The position numbers were made by a program, and so were the translations under genes. Below, one piece after another: positions 25,546 through 33,822 of a stretch of DNA of 40,269 nucleotides (position 1 is its first letter; every line of letters starts with the position of its first letter). The notes below the pieces were generated by a model. That model saw only the letters and a program-made list of their open reading frames with translations. It made no database searches and was not told the DNA's origin. This DNA is from CAYSFW01 sp050329935 (GTDB taxonomy: Bacteria > Pseudomonadota > Gammaproteobacteria > UWMA-0217). Where the stretch lies: NCBI GenBank assembly GCA_050329935.1, contig JBHJOI010000053.1, positions 1-40,269 of the forward strand, in the 5' to 3' direction.

Positions 25546-25911
25546 ATGGCCGACGCAGGTTCAATAGCGAAAACCACAGCGCGTCGCGACGAGGCCGGGG
25601 TCGAGATTGCGCCGAATTCGACGCATCGCGAACCGCCGGCGCCCGCTCGCCCGGACCCCGCGCGGCGAACCCGGCGCACGGCCAGTACCGACCCTTATTT
25701 ATTGGCCATGTTGCGGCCGCCGGTCGCGGATCGATACCTGATGCTGCCGTCGCAGTACATCGCCCAGCTGGGCGAAGCCCAATCCAAATTGCATCGACTG
25801 GGCGCGACGTCCGGGCGGTCCGAGTTCGAGGCGGCATCGCGCTTGCTGGACGATGAGTTGCGGCTACTGGCCGCCGTGGGCGCATTCCGCGGCCCGGCGA
25901 GTCGTCGTTAG
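25546..25911 (+). CDS. sctX: Candidate SctX (YscX-like) export accessory protein
   Basis: A 121-residue protein with a disordered, Pro/Arg/Thr-rich first half (to about 48) and a helical second half (YLLAMLRPPVADRYLMLPSQ, RSEFEAASRLLDDELRLLAA). YscX has 122 residues and its gene lies directly upstream of yscY and yscV, exactly as here. SctX binds SctY and the cytoplasmic domain of SctV and is needed for early secretion; it is found only in Ysc-type and chlamydial systems. Direct similarity cannot be scored by eye, so size, domain layout and order carry the call. Confidence 0.6.
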   Translation: MADAGSIAKTTARRDEAGVEIAPNSTHREPPAPARPDPARRTRRTASTDPYLLAMLRPPVADRYLMLPSQYIAQLGEAQSKLHRLGATSGRSEFEAASRLLDDELRLLAAVGAFRGPASRR

Positions 25912-25914
25912 CGC

Positions 25915-26325
25915 GTGCGTCCGTTCGGCTCGATGGCAATGACGGTGAACGGCAAGCGGTCCACGGCACGCGCGTTCGACCCGCTCGACCTGAGCCAGCC
26001 GCAGGTCGACGCCATGCGGCAACTCGGCTACGTGTTCCTGCGCCACGGCCAGTATCAAAAAGCCAAGGCACTGTTCGCGGCCTTGCACGCCTTACGCGGC
26101 GACGATCCCCAGATCGCCGCGTCACTCGGCTTCGCGATGCTGAAGCTGGGCGATTTCAACGGTGTTCTGAACCTGCTGGAACAGATCTACCCCCGTGTCG
26201 AGCCACCCGCGGCGGTCGTTCACGCGCTACGCGCCAAGGCGCTCTCGGGCAAGGCGCGCCGCACGGCCGCCCACCAAAGCATGGCCACCTTTATCCACGA
26301 GCAACGAAAAAGCCGATGTTCCTAA
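25915..26325 (+). CDS. sctY: SctY-like TPR chaperone (YscY-like)
   Basis: A 136-residue protein of TPR-like repeats (AMRQLGYVFLRHGQYQKAKA, AASLGFAMLKLGDFNGVLNL). It fits YscY (114 residues), the partner of YscX at SctV. The start is uncertain: GTG at 25915 lies just after the sctX stop, and ATG codons at 25933 and 25939 are alternatives. Its 3' end overlaps sctV by 10 bases. Confidence 0.7.
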   Translation: MRPFGSMAMTVNGKRSTARAFDPLDLSQPQVDAMRQLGYVFLRHGQYQKAKALFAALHALRGDDPQIAASLGFAMLKLGDFNGVLNLLEQIYPRVEPPAAVVHALRAKALSGKARRTAAHQSMATFIHEQRKSRCS

Positions 26326-28418
26326 GTTTGCAAGCACCTTTACTCGCGCTGACCCGGCGCAGCGATATCGCGCTCGCGATCATGCTCGTCTCGATCATCT
26401 TCATGATGATCCTGCCCATTCCCACCTGGCTCGTCGACACCCTGGTGGCGGTGAATATCGGCACCAGCGTGATTCTGCTGATGGTCGCGGTCTACATTCA
26501 ATCACCGGTGGCGTTCTCCGCTTTCCCCGCGGTGCTGCTGCTAACGACGCTGTTTCGCCTGGCGCTTTCGATCACGACCACGCGCCTGATCCTGCTCCAG
26601 GCCGACGCCGGCGCGATCATTTACACCTTTGGCGATTTCGTGGTCGGCGGCAACCTGATCGTCGGCCTGGTGGTGTTCCTGATTATCACACTGGTTCAGT
26701 TCATCGTGGTCACCAAGGGCTCCGAGCGGGTCGCCGAGGTCAGCGCCCGGTTCTCGCTCGACGGTATGCCGGGCAAGCAAATGAGTATCGACAGCGACTT
26801 GCGCGCGGGGTTGATCACGATCGAGCAGGCACGCACACGGCGGACCAACCTCGAGCGCGAAAGCCAGCTCTATGGCTCGATGGATGGCGCGATGAAGTTC
26901 GTCAAGGGCGATGCGATCGCGGGCATCCTGATCATTCTGGTGAACATCATCGGTGGCCTGTCGATTGGCGTATTCCAGCAGGGCATGGAAACCAGCGAAG
27001 CCCTTGAGCTGTACTCAATCCTGACCATCGGCGATGGCTTGGTGACGCAAATCCCAGCGCTCTTCATCGCGATCACCGCCGGCATCATTGTCACCCGCGT
27101 CGCCTCCGAGGACGGTTCGAATCTCGGCGCCGACATCGGCAACCAGGTACTCGCGCAACCCAATGCGCTGCTGATCGGCGCGGCGATCATGGTCGGATTC
27201 GCGATGATTCCAGGGTTTCCGGCGGCGGTGTTTCTGGTCCTGGGCGCAGTCACCGGCGCGATCGGTCTGACCTTAACCCGCATGCGCGATACGCCGGCAC
27301 ATGCGCTGGTCGAGGACGTGTCCGGGTTTTCCGCTTCCGATGGCAAACCGAGCGCCGCGCTCAGCGATGGCAAGGCCGATCAGATACCGAACGTGCCGGT
27401 GCTGCTCGACGTCTCGGTTTCGGCGCGCGCGGCCCTCGCGCCGACAGTGCTGAATCCGGAACTCGCCAAGGTGCGCAAGGCACTACATCAACGCCTGGGC
27501 GTGCCGTTTCCGGGCGTGCACATGCGTTTCACGCCCGAGGTCGAGAACGACGGCTATGTCATCACGGTTCACGAAATACCGGTCGGCAAGGGTTCGCTCG
27601 GTATCAATCGGCTGCTGTCGACCCACGGCGCCGAGGATCTCGAGATCCTCAACATTCCAGCTCAGGACAGCCAGGGCTTTCTGCCCGGCCCGCCGGCGGT
27701 CTGGATCGATTCCAAATATCGACCGCAGCTCAACGCGCACGGGATCGAGGTTTTGTCGCCGTCGGCGATTCTGAGCCGCCATCTGGCGCACGTACTGCAC
27801 CGCAACGCCAGTCAGTTCGTGGGCATTCAGGAAACACACCAGATGCTGCAACAAATCGAGCAGCAGTATTCCGAGTTGATCAAGGAAACGCTGCGCGCCC
27901 TGCCGCTCGGCAAACTCGCGGACGTCCTGCGGCGTCTCGTGGCCGAGGACGTATCCATTCGCGATCTGCGCATGATCCTGGAGGCACTGGTGGAGTGGGC
28001 GCCGAAGGAACAAAACACCGAGCAGCTCTGCGAGTACGTGCGGATCAGTCTCAAGCGTCAGATCAGCTACCGTTTCAGCGCGGGCAACAATCTGTTGCCG
28101 GTGTACCTGATCGATCCCGCGATCGAGGACACTTTGCGCAATAGCGTGCGGCAAACCCCGACCGGTAGCTACCTCGCGCTGGATCCGGAGGTATCGGCAC
28201 AGCTGATGAGCTCCATTCGCGACAACGTCCGCGCCAGTCTGGCGAGCTACTCACGCGTCGTGCTGCTGACGACGATGGAACTGCGGCGACACCTGCGCAA
28301 ACTGATCGAACTCGAATTTCACGAAGTGCCGGTACTCTCGTTCCAGGAATTGGCACCCGAGATCACCGTTCAGCCGCTGGGCAAGATCGGCCTCGCGCCC
28401 GCCGGAGGCGGCGCATGA
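26316..28418 (+). CDS. sctV: Type III secretion export gate protein SctV
   Basis: A 700-residue member of the FHIPEP/LcrD/FlhA family. About eight membrane helices lie in the first ~320 residues. The cytoplasmic loop carries the family signature RFSLDGMPGKQMSID and DLRAG. The C-terminal half (from about 360) is the nonameric cytoplasmic ring that receives substrates. It forms the export gate with SctR, S, T and U, none of which is in the window. The subtype is type III secretion rather than flagellar FlhA, as shown by the sctX/sctY/sctN/sctO context. Its stop overlaps sctN by ATGA. Confidence 0.97.
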   Translation: MFLSLQAPLLALTRRSDIALAIMLVSIIFMMILPIPTWLVDTLVAVNIGTSVILLMVAVYIQSPVAFSAFPAVLLLTTLFRLALSITTTRLILLQADAGAIIYTFGDFVVGGNLIVGLVVFLIITLVQFIVVTKGSERVAEVSARFSLDGMPGKQMSIDSDLRAGLITIEQARTRRTNLERESQLYGSMDGAMKFVKGDAIAGILIILVNIIGGLSIGVFQQGMETSEALELYSILTIGDGLVTQIPALFIAITAGIIVTRVASEDGSNLGADIGNQVLAQPNALLIGAAIMVGFAMIPGFPAAVFLVLGAVTGAIGLTLTRMRDTPAHALVEDVSGFSASDGKPSAALSDGKADQIPNVPVLLDVSVSARAALAPTVLNPELAKVRKALHQRLGVPFPGVHMRFTPEVENDGYVITVHEIPVGKGSLGINRLLSTHGAEDLEILNIPAQDSQGFLPGPPAVWIDSKYRPQLNAHGIEVLSPSAILSRHLAHVLHRNASQFVGIQETHQMLQQIEQQYSELIKETLRALPLGKLADVLRRLVAEDVSIRDLRMILEALVEWAPKEQNTEQLCEYVRISLKRQISYRFSAGNNLLPVYLIDPAIEDTLRNSVRQTPTGSYLALDPEVSAQLMSSIRDNVRASLASYSRVVLLTTMELRRHLRKLIELEFHEVPVLSFQELAPEITVQPLGKIGLAPAGGGA

Positions 28419-29737
28419 CCTTGAACTACCTGGGGGCGATACTGCGTGACTCGGTACGTAATTACACACCCTATGTGCCACGCGGCCGCGTCATACAAGT
28501 CGCGGGCACCATCATCAAAGCAATCGCGCCGGGCGCGAGCGTCGGCGAGACTTGCATCCTGCACACCCCGGGCGATAGCTCGACCGCGTTCGCCGAGGTG
28601 ATCGGCTTCGAGAAAGACGTGGCCCTGCTAACACCGCTGCGGGACATGACCGGCATCTCGCCTAGCACCCAGGTCAGTACCACTGGGACCAAGCTCTCCG
28701 TTCCGGTCGGGCCGCAGCTGCGTGGTCGCGTGCTCAATGGCCTCGGCCAGCCCATCGACTTCGGCAAATCGGTGCCGATCATTGGCACCGACAACTATCC
28801 GGTCAACGCCGATCCACCCGATCCGCTCCTGCGGCGCATGATCGAAGTGCCGGTGCCGCTTGGCGTTCGCGCGCTCGACGCCTTCGTCACCTGCGGCGAA
28901 GGGCAACGGATGGGAATTTTCGCCGCCGCCGGCGCGGGTAAGAGCACCCTGATGGGAATGCTCGTGCGCAACGCCGAGGTCGACATCACCATCGTCGGCC
29001 TCATTGGCGAGCGCGGCCGTGAAGTTCGGGAATTCATCGAGCACAACCTGGGCGACGAGGGCATGGCGAAATCCGTGCTCGTCGTCGCCACCTCCGATCG
29101 TCCGGCGATGGAACGCGTCAAGGCCGCCTATGTCGCGACCGCGATCGCGGAGTATTTTCGCGATCAGGGCCTACGGGTCCTGCTGTTGATGGATTCGGTG
29201 ACCCGGTTCGCGCGTGCGCAACGCGAAATCGGGCTTGCCGCCGGCGAGGTGCCCACCCGTCGCGGATTTCCGCCCTCGGTGTTTGCGGCGCTCCCGAAAC
29301 TGATGGAACGCGCCGGCAACTCCGACAAGGGCTCGATCACCGCGTTCTACACCGTGCTGGTCGAAGGCGACGATTTCAACGAACCTGTCGCGGACGAGAC
29401 GCGCTCGATTCTGGATGGGCACGTCGTGTTATCGCGTGAACTCGCGGCGAAAAATCACTATCCAGCGATCGACGTACTGCAAAGCCTGAGCCGCGTGATG
29501 ATGACAATCGTCTCGCCCCAGCACCGCGCCGCCGCGGGCAAGATTCGCGACCTGCTCGCCAAATACCGCGAGATCGAGTTATTGATCCGGGTTGGCGAAT
29601 ATCAACGCGGACACGATGCCGAGGCGGACGAGGCGATACAGAAAATCCACGCGATTCGCGCGCTGCTGCAACAGGACGTATTCCACAACGCCGGATTCGA
29701 CGCGACGATCGCGCAACTGGTTGAGCTCGCCGGATGA
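28415..29737 (+). CDS. sctN: Type III secretion ATPase SctN
   Basis: A 440-residue F1-beta-like ATPase that strips chaperones and unfolds substrates at the base of the machine. Walker A AAAGAGKS is at 170-177; Walker B LLLMDS has Asp259; the catalytic Glu is in LIGERGREV; the type III signature RFARAQREIGLAAGE and PTRRGFPPSVFA follows. Length equals YscN/InvC (about 430-440). Translation is coupled to sctV by a 4-base overlap. Confidence 0.97.
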   Translation: MTLNYLGAILRDSVRNYTPYVPRGRVIQVAGTIIKAIAPGASVGETCILHTPGDSSTAFAEVIGFEKDVALLTPLRDMTGISPSTQVSTTGTKLSVPVGPQLRGRVLNGLGQPIDFGKSVPIIGTDNYPVNADPPDPLLRRMIEVPVPLGVRALDAFVTCGEGQRMGIFAAAGAGKSTLMGMLVRNAEVDITIVGLIGERGREVREFIEHNLGDEGMAKSVLVVATSDRPAMERVKAAYVATAIAEYFRDQGLRVLLLMDSVTRFARAQREIGLAAGEVPTRRGFPPSVFAALPKLMERAGNSDKGSITAFYTVLVEGDDFNEPVADETRSILDGHVVLSRELAAKNHYPAIDVLQSLSRVMMTIVSPQHRAAAGKIRDLLAKYREIELLIRVGEYQRGHDAEADEAIQKIHAIRALLQQDVFHNAGFDATIAQLVELAG

Positions 29738-29855
29738 CAGTCGCTACGAATGCGCCGAGGCGGCGATAAATGCCAGGTAGCCGCGCCACCAGTTACGCGC
29801 CCGAGACGCGACTTCGGGTAGCTACCGCGCCTCGTCCGTGCGAGCCGTTACCGGG

Positions 29856-30350
29856 ATGACCGACAAGCCGCTCATGCTGTTGCGTATTCGCGAGCATCGC
29901 GAACGCCTGGCACGAAGTCGGGTTTTCGAAGCCCAGCGGAAGCTCGAGGAATGTATCAATGCGTTGAAGGAACAATCGCGTCAGTTCGACGCCTTCCGCG
30001 AGTTTCGGACGCATACCGAGCACGAGATGTTTATCGCGATGCTCGGCAAGCCCGTCGCCTCTAGCAAAATCAGCGATTTCCGCCACACGCTCGACAAGCT
30101 CAAGCTACAACAGCTGCGCCTTGAGGCCGACCTCAAGACGGCCTATCACAATCTCGAATCCGCCCAGCGCGAATTACAGGCGCGACAAAAGACGCTGGCG
30201 CGCGCGAATCAGGATCTCGAAAAACTCAGCGAGCTGTTCAAGGAAATGGACACCGAAACGCGCAAGAACGATCTATTGATCGAAGAGGCCGAGCTGGATG
30301 AGACGGTGATGACAAGCTGGGTGACCATGAACCGCGCAGCATTCAAGTAA
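29856..30350 (+). CDS. sctO: Type III secretion stalk protein SctO (YscO-like)
   Basis: A 164-residue protein that is almost entirely coiled coil (LLRIREHRERLARSRVFEAQ, HTLDKLKLQQLRLEADLKTA, LEKLSELFKEMDTETRK). This is the FliJ/YscO pattern: a two-helix stalk inserted into the SctN hexamer and touching SctV. It follows sctN after 118 bases, as yscO follows yscN. ATG at 29856 is used; GTG at 29838 is the alternative. It is the last secretion gene here, and its last 8 bases overlap the convergent dioxygenase gene. Confidence 0.88.
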   Translation: MTDKPLMLLRIREHRERLARSRVFEAQRKLEECINALKEQSRQFDAFREFRTHTEHEMFIAMLGKPVASSKISDFRHTLDKLKLQQLRLEADLKTAYHNLESAQRELQARQKTLARANQDLEKLSELFKEMDTETRKNDLLIEEAELDETVMTSWVTMNRAAFK

Positions 30351-30978
30351 CGGCCCCCAATACGATATCGAACGCGGCGCGCCAGCTTGAGCCTCCGCCT
30401 TCACCCGCGGGCTCGAACCGCGCCTCGACCAGCGTCCGACGCTCGGACGGTATCCGCCTGAACAGAAAATCGCCCGCGTTGGCTGACTCGCCCTGGACGT
30501 ACATTTGGGTCACAAACGGCTGCTCGCCCGACGGATACACCGCGAAATGAATATGCGGCGTGCGGCCCGGGTATTGCACCGGGCGTATGGTCCGAAACCG
30601 ATACCGGCCGGCGTCATCGGTCACCGTGTGCCCGAACCCCTGAAAGCGCGGATCCGCCTGACCACCGCGATCCTGGGGATGGTGATAGAAACCGCGCGCG
30701 TCGCACTGCCAGATCTCGATGCGCGCCGCGCGGATCGGACGTCCATCGAGGTCGAGCACGCGGCCGTCGAGATCGGTCACCTCACCCTCGGCGTTCCCGC
30801 CCTGACCCTCGACGCGGGTGAGATCATTGTCGTCATCCAGCGGAAACGTCACCGGGTAAAATGGCCCGCGAGACTGCGATGGCGTTGCGTGTGGGGCCGC
30901 TACGGCGAATACGCCCGGGGACGCGGCGAACCCGATGAGTCCAAGCATGAACCGCCGCCGATTGATGGGTGTCGTCAT
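30343..30978 (-). CDS. Tat-exported intradiol ring-cleavage dioxygenase
   Basis: A 211-residue protein with a twin-arginine signal (NRRRFMLGLIGFAA, cut near ASPGVFA). The intradiol dioxygenase fold has all four Fe(III) ligands: Tyr98 (GFYHHP), Tyr136 (VQYPGR), His142 and His144 (TPHIHF). It cleaves an aromatic vicinal diol between the hydroxyls. Protein-like or protocatechuate-type substrates cannot be separated by sequence, and the exported form suggests action outside the cytoplasm on phenolics. A single gene, convergent with sctO, with no aromatic pathway around it. Confidence 0.9.
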   Translation of the reverse strand: MTTPINRRRFMLGLIGFAASPGVFAVAAPHATPSQSRGPFYPVTFPLDDDNDLTRVEGQGGNAEGEVTDLDGRVLDLDGRPIRAARIEIWQCDARGFYHHPQDRGGQADPRFQGFGHTVTDDAGRYRFRTIRPVQYPGRTPHIHFAVYPSGEQPFVTQMYVQGESANAGDFLFRRIPSERRTLVEARFEPAGEGGGSSWRAAFDIVLGAVT

Positions 30979-31178
30979 TACTGCCTACCTCGCGTTTTCG
31001 TCACTCCATTATGATTTAACACCTTGCTCGCGCGCGGCCGCGATCCCTGTACCGAGATTCAGGAAATTTGTAGGACACGGCTGAAAAACAACCGCGTCGG
31101 CGTTCTGGTTTTTAACTTAGATTGCGATTGTCGGGGAGAGAATCACCGTGTAGAACAATAAAACCGGAGGTTTCGCCG

Positions 31179-31499
31179 ATGAAGACGCTTGCCATCACCG
31201 CGTTGTCCGCCAGCGGTCGTGCATTCGATATCGAGTTTCCGTTGCATCCTCAAACCCGCTCCGAGGATGGCGTTTCGCGATTGGTCACACGGATGCTGGA
31301 TACGCTCAGTTTGACGCTCGCGGAGCGCAAGGACATCAGTGACGGCGACGTGCTACAAAGTCTGGCAATGACACTCGCGATACGCGCCCGGATGTTGAAT
31401 GGCAATCCAGACACCTTGAAGACGCTGATCGACGAGCTGCTCCGCAACGCCATGAGCGCGGCGCAATCGTCGAATCCCTACCTCGCGTCGCGCGGCTGA
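31179..31499 (+). CDS. Uncharacterised 106-residue protein
   Basis: GGAGG at 31164-31168 lies 10 bases before the ATG. The protein is soluble and probably helical apart from a beta-like start (KTLAITALSASGRAFDIEFP), with ARMLNGNPDTLKTLIDELL near the end. No family recognised. It overlaps by 22 bases the end of the convergent gene at 31478. The strong ribosome binding site suggests it is real. Confidence 0.6.
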   Translation: MKTLAITALSASGRAFDIEFPLHPQTRSEDGVSRLVTRMLDTLSLTLAERKDISDGDVLQSLAMTLAIRARMLNGNPDTLKTLIDELLRNAMSAAQSSNPYLASRG

Positions 31500-32020
31500 G
31501 GCACGGCCTCCTCACCCGCGGGCGCGGCGTCGGATTCGGCCGTGATCCGTGGCGCGATCGTCGTTCCAGCTAGCAGTTCGGCGAGATTCATGCGGCTGAT
31601 CGCGCTGATCCGCTCCCGCGTCAACGTCCGCTCACCGCCGAGCATCGCGCGATGGAGCGGTGCGTTCTGATACAGCACCTCCTCGGGTGCCGGCTGAAAC
31701 GGTTGCCCGATGGAGATGCGGGTCACCCGCCCGAGATTGAGTCCACGTCCGTCGCTCAGTACGATCAGATGCGGCAACAGATGGCGCGCCGGATCGGGTT
31801 TCGGAAAATTGACCACCGCGAGCAATTCGAGCGGTTTGTCGTTGAGTTGTACCGCCAGGTGGATATCACTTTCGTGAATCTCGATCAGGTAAACGCGTTG
31901 GCCGATACCCGCGCGCAGACGAGCAAGTTGTGCCTCGTACCACGCACCCGGCCATACCTCGCCATCGCGCCCCGCCGCAGCCACGAATTCAGCCAGTGCT
32001 CGATGCTCGCTTGGCGGCAT
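31478..32020 (-). CDS. Uncharacterised ~180-residue protein following the NYN gene
   Basis: A soluble protein (VYLIEIHESDIHLAVQLNDK, LLPHLIVLSDGRGLNLGRVT) without a recognised domain. Start uncertain: ATG at 32020 begins the ordered part, but a TTG at 32080 overlaps the stop of the NYN gene (TTGA) and would add 20 Thr/Ser/Pro-rich residues. Either way it lies in an operon with the NYN gene and may share its role. The C-terminus is Ala/Glu-rich. Confidence 0.6.
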   Translation of the reverse strand: MPPSEHRALAEFVAAAGRDGEVWPGAWYEAQLARLRAGIGQRVYLIEIHESDIHLAVQLNDKPLELLAVVNFPKPDPARHLLPHLIVLSDGRGLNLGRVTRISIGQPFQPAPEEVLYQNAPLHRAMLGGERTLTRERISAISRMNLAELLAGTTIAPRITAESDAAPAGEEAVPQPRDAR

Positions 32021-32076
32021 GTCAGTCAACGATAACGTGGCGGTTTGGGTCGGCGTTGGCGATCGGTGGCATGCGG

Positions 32077-32910
32077 TCAATCGTCGGCGGTGAAACTCGC
32101 GACGATGTATCCGCCCGACTTTTCGTCGAACTCAAGCGTCAACAAGCCCCGCGTTTGCGCCTCCTCCAGCAACTTGCCGAAGGTCCGGAAGCCATGATAG
32201 CTCTCGTTGAAACCGGGGTTACGGCGCTTGATCGCCTGTTTGACCATTGAACCCCAAACCTTTTCCTCCGCGCTGCGCTCCTCGAACAGATCCTCCACCG
32301 TCTCGATCAGCAGGTCGACAGCCTCCTGACGCTTGTTCTCGTCACTCTTGTCCTCGGTATCGGCCTTGGTCACGGACTTGCCGTTGGTCTTGGCGATGGT
32401 CGCGGTCTTGGTCCGACGGCGACGCGGCTTTTTCTCCTCGCGCACGAGATCGTCGTAATAGATAAACTCGTCGCAGTTCGCGATCAGGAGGTCGGACGTC
32501 GATTTCTTGACCCCAACCCCTATCACCATCTTGTTGTTTTCGCGCAACTTGCTCACGAGCGGCGAGAAATCCGAATCGCCACTGATGATCACGAACATGT
32601 CGACATGCGACTTCGTGTAACACAGGTCGAGGGCATCCACGACCATCCTAATGTCGGCCGAGTTCTTGCCACTCTGGCGTACATGCGGAATCTCGATCAG
32701 TTCGAACGCGGCCTCGTGCATCGAGGCTTTGAACTCCTTGTAGCGCTCCCAATCGCAATAGGCCTTCTTGACGACGATGTTGCCCTTCAGCAGCAAACGC
32801 TCGAGCACCTTCTGGATATTGAAACGCGCGTACTTCGCATCGCGGACCCCGAGCGCGATGTTTTCGAAATCACAAAATAGCGCCATGGTTTTGGTGTTGA
32901 TACTGCTCAT
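32077..32910 (-). CDS. NYN-domain nuclease with C-terminal OST-HTH (LOTUS) domain
   Basis: A 277-residue protein. The NYN (PIN-like, LabA/DUF88) domain has acidic metal-binding residues Asp14 (LFCDFENIA), Asp86 (NSADIRMVVDALD) and Asp112/Asp114 (ISGDSDFSPL). A basic Lys/Arg/Thr-rich linker (about 160-190, EEKKPRRRRTKTAT) leads to an OST-HTH domain at about 200-270 (VWGSMVKQAIKRRNPGFNES, FGKLLEEAQTRGLLTL), a predicted RNA-binding fold. The pairing suggests RNA cleavage or processing. GAGGAATGC precedes the ATG; a GCGGCC/GGCCGC hairpin (32922-32937) lies in its leader. Confidence 0.92.
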   Translation of the reverse strand: MSSINTKTMALFCDFENIALGVRDAKYARFNIQKVLERLLLKGNIVVKKAYCDWERYKEFKASMHEAAFELIEIPHVRQSGKNSADIRMVVDALDLCYTKSHVDMFVIISGDSDFSPLVSKLRENNKMVIGVGVKKSTSDLLIANCDEFIYYDDLVREEKKPRRRRTKTATIAKTNGKSVTKADTEDKSDENKRQEAVDLLIETVEDLFEERSAEEKVWGSMVKQAIKRRNPGFNESYHGFRTFGKLLEEAQTRGLLTLEFDEKSGGYIVASFTADD

Positions 32911-33474
32911 GCATTCCTCGGGCGGCCTGCGGGCCGCATCGTTGTTTTATCGCATCGAAATCACGTCACGGGATGCCGATCGCCACAACGATTTGTCAGT
33001 GATATCAGTGGTCAGCGATGGTGGCGCTGGGCGTGTATCGTCCATTGTAGCCGAACCGTCGACTGACACGCGCATTTCTCCCGGAATCCTCGCCTGAGTG
33101 CCAGCGGTCGAACGTAACCTACTGTACAAGCGTAAATTTCTCCCTGGGCGTGGTTCCACCAGCTACCGCGTCGGCGCGTCATGATCGTTCGCGTTGCGCG
33201 CGGACCGACCGCGCCGTCGGCGCATACGGGCTCGGCGACACGCCACCGCCGCGCGTCTCCCCGCGTCACGACGACTTCTGACTTGCAGCTTTCCGTCGCT
33301 CCGGAACGACTGCGACCGGAAAACTGGCGGAATTCATCGCGGTCCGGCCGGGAATTCCGCGTCCACGACGCACCAAGCACTACTCTATTTAAGGTGTCGA
33401 ACGATTGTTGACGTTGGTTTCGCGCGCGTGCCAATGCGCGATTTCCCGACTTTTTTCTCGAGACGGAGGACCTG
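32911..33474. other. 564-base region without a convincing gene
   Basis: Between the NYN gene (-) and the DUF6152 gene (+). Open frames on both strands show no protein character or ribosome binding sites. It holds a GC hairpin near the NYN start, a 9-base inverted repeat (33327-33360), an AT-rich TATTTAAG near 33388, and a hairpin TCGCGC/GCGCGA at 33420-33441 followed by a T run (33451-33456) just before the next gene. Confidence 0.6.
33327..33360. repeat. Perfect 9-base inverted repeat
   Basis: GCGGAATTC (33327-33335) and GAATTCCGC (33352-33360) are exact inverted copies separated by 16 GC-rich bases. It could be a protein-binding site or an RNA hairpin upstream of the DUF6152 gene. Confidence 0.5.
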
Positions 33475-33822
33475 ATGAGAACACCGATCGCGATCGGACT
33501 TATAACCGTGGCGCTGGCACTGCCGGCGGCCGCCCACCATGGGTGGAGCAACTACGACAGCAGCAATAGGGTGTCGCTCACGGGCACTGTCACTGAGGTG
33601 TCGTACACCCAACCCCATGGCACCATCCGCCTGGAGGCCGACGGCAAGACTTGGCTGGCCGTGCTGGCCCCACCGTCACGGATGTCGGCTCGCGGCCTGT
33701 CGAGCACCGAACTTCAGACCGGCATAAAGGCCACGGTGGAAGGTTACCCGAGCCGCAACGACCCAGTTGAAATGCGTGCCGAGCGCATCATCGTGAATGG
33801 CAAGACCATCGAACTGCGCTGA
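33475..33822 (+). CDS. DUF6152-like exported small protein
   Basis: A 115-residue protein with signal peptide (PIAIGLITVALALPAAA) followed by HHGWSNYDSSN and a small beta domain (VSLTGTVTEVSYTQPHGTIR, IKATVEGYPSRNDP). Fits the DUF6152 group of exported proteins, whose N-terminal His pair may bind metal; function unknown. GGAGG lies 6-7 bases before the ATG. The next gene starts on the last base of its stop codon (TGATG). Confidence 0.75.
   Translation: MRTPIAIGLITVALALPAAAHHGWSNYDSSNRVSLTGTVTEVSYTQPHGTIRLEADGKTWLAVLAPPSRMSARGLSSTELQTGIKATVEGYPSRNDPVEMRAERIIVNGKTIELR

Noticed and set aside
33012..33551. 179-codon open frame on the minus strand
   Set aside because: Its composition is Arg-rich and low in protein character, it overlaps the start of the DUF6152 gene, and it has no ribosome binding site.
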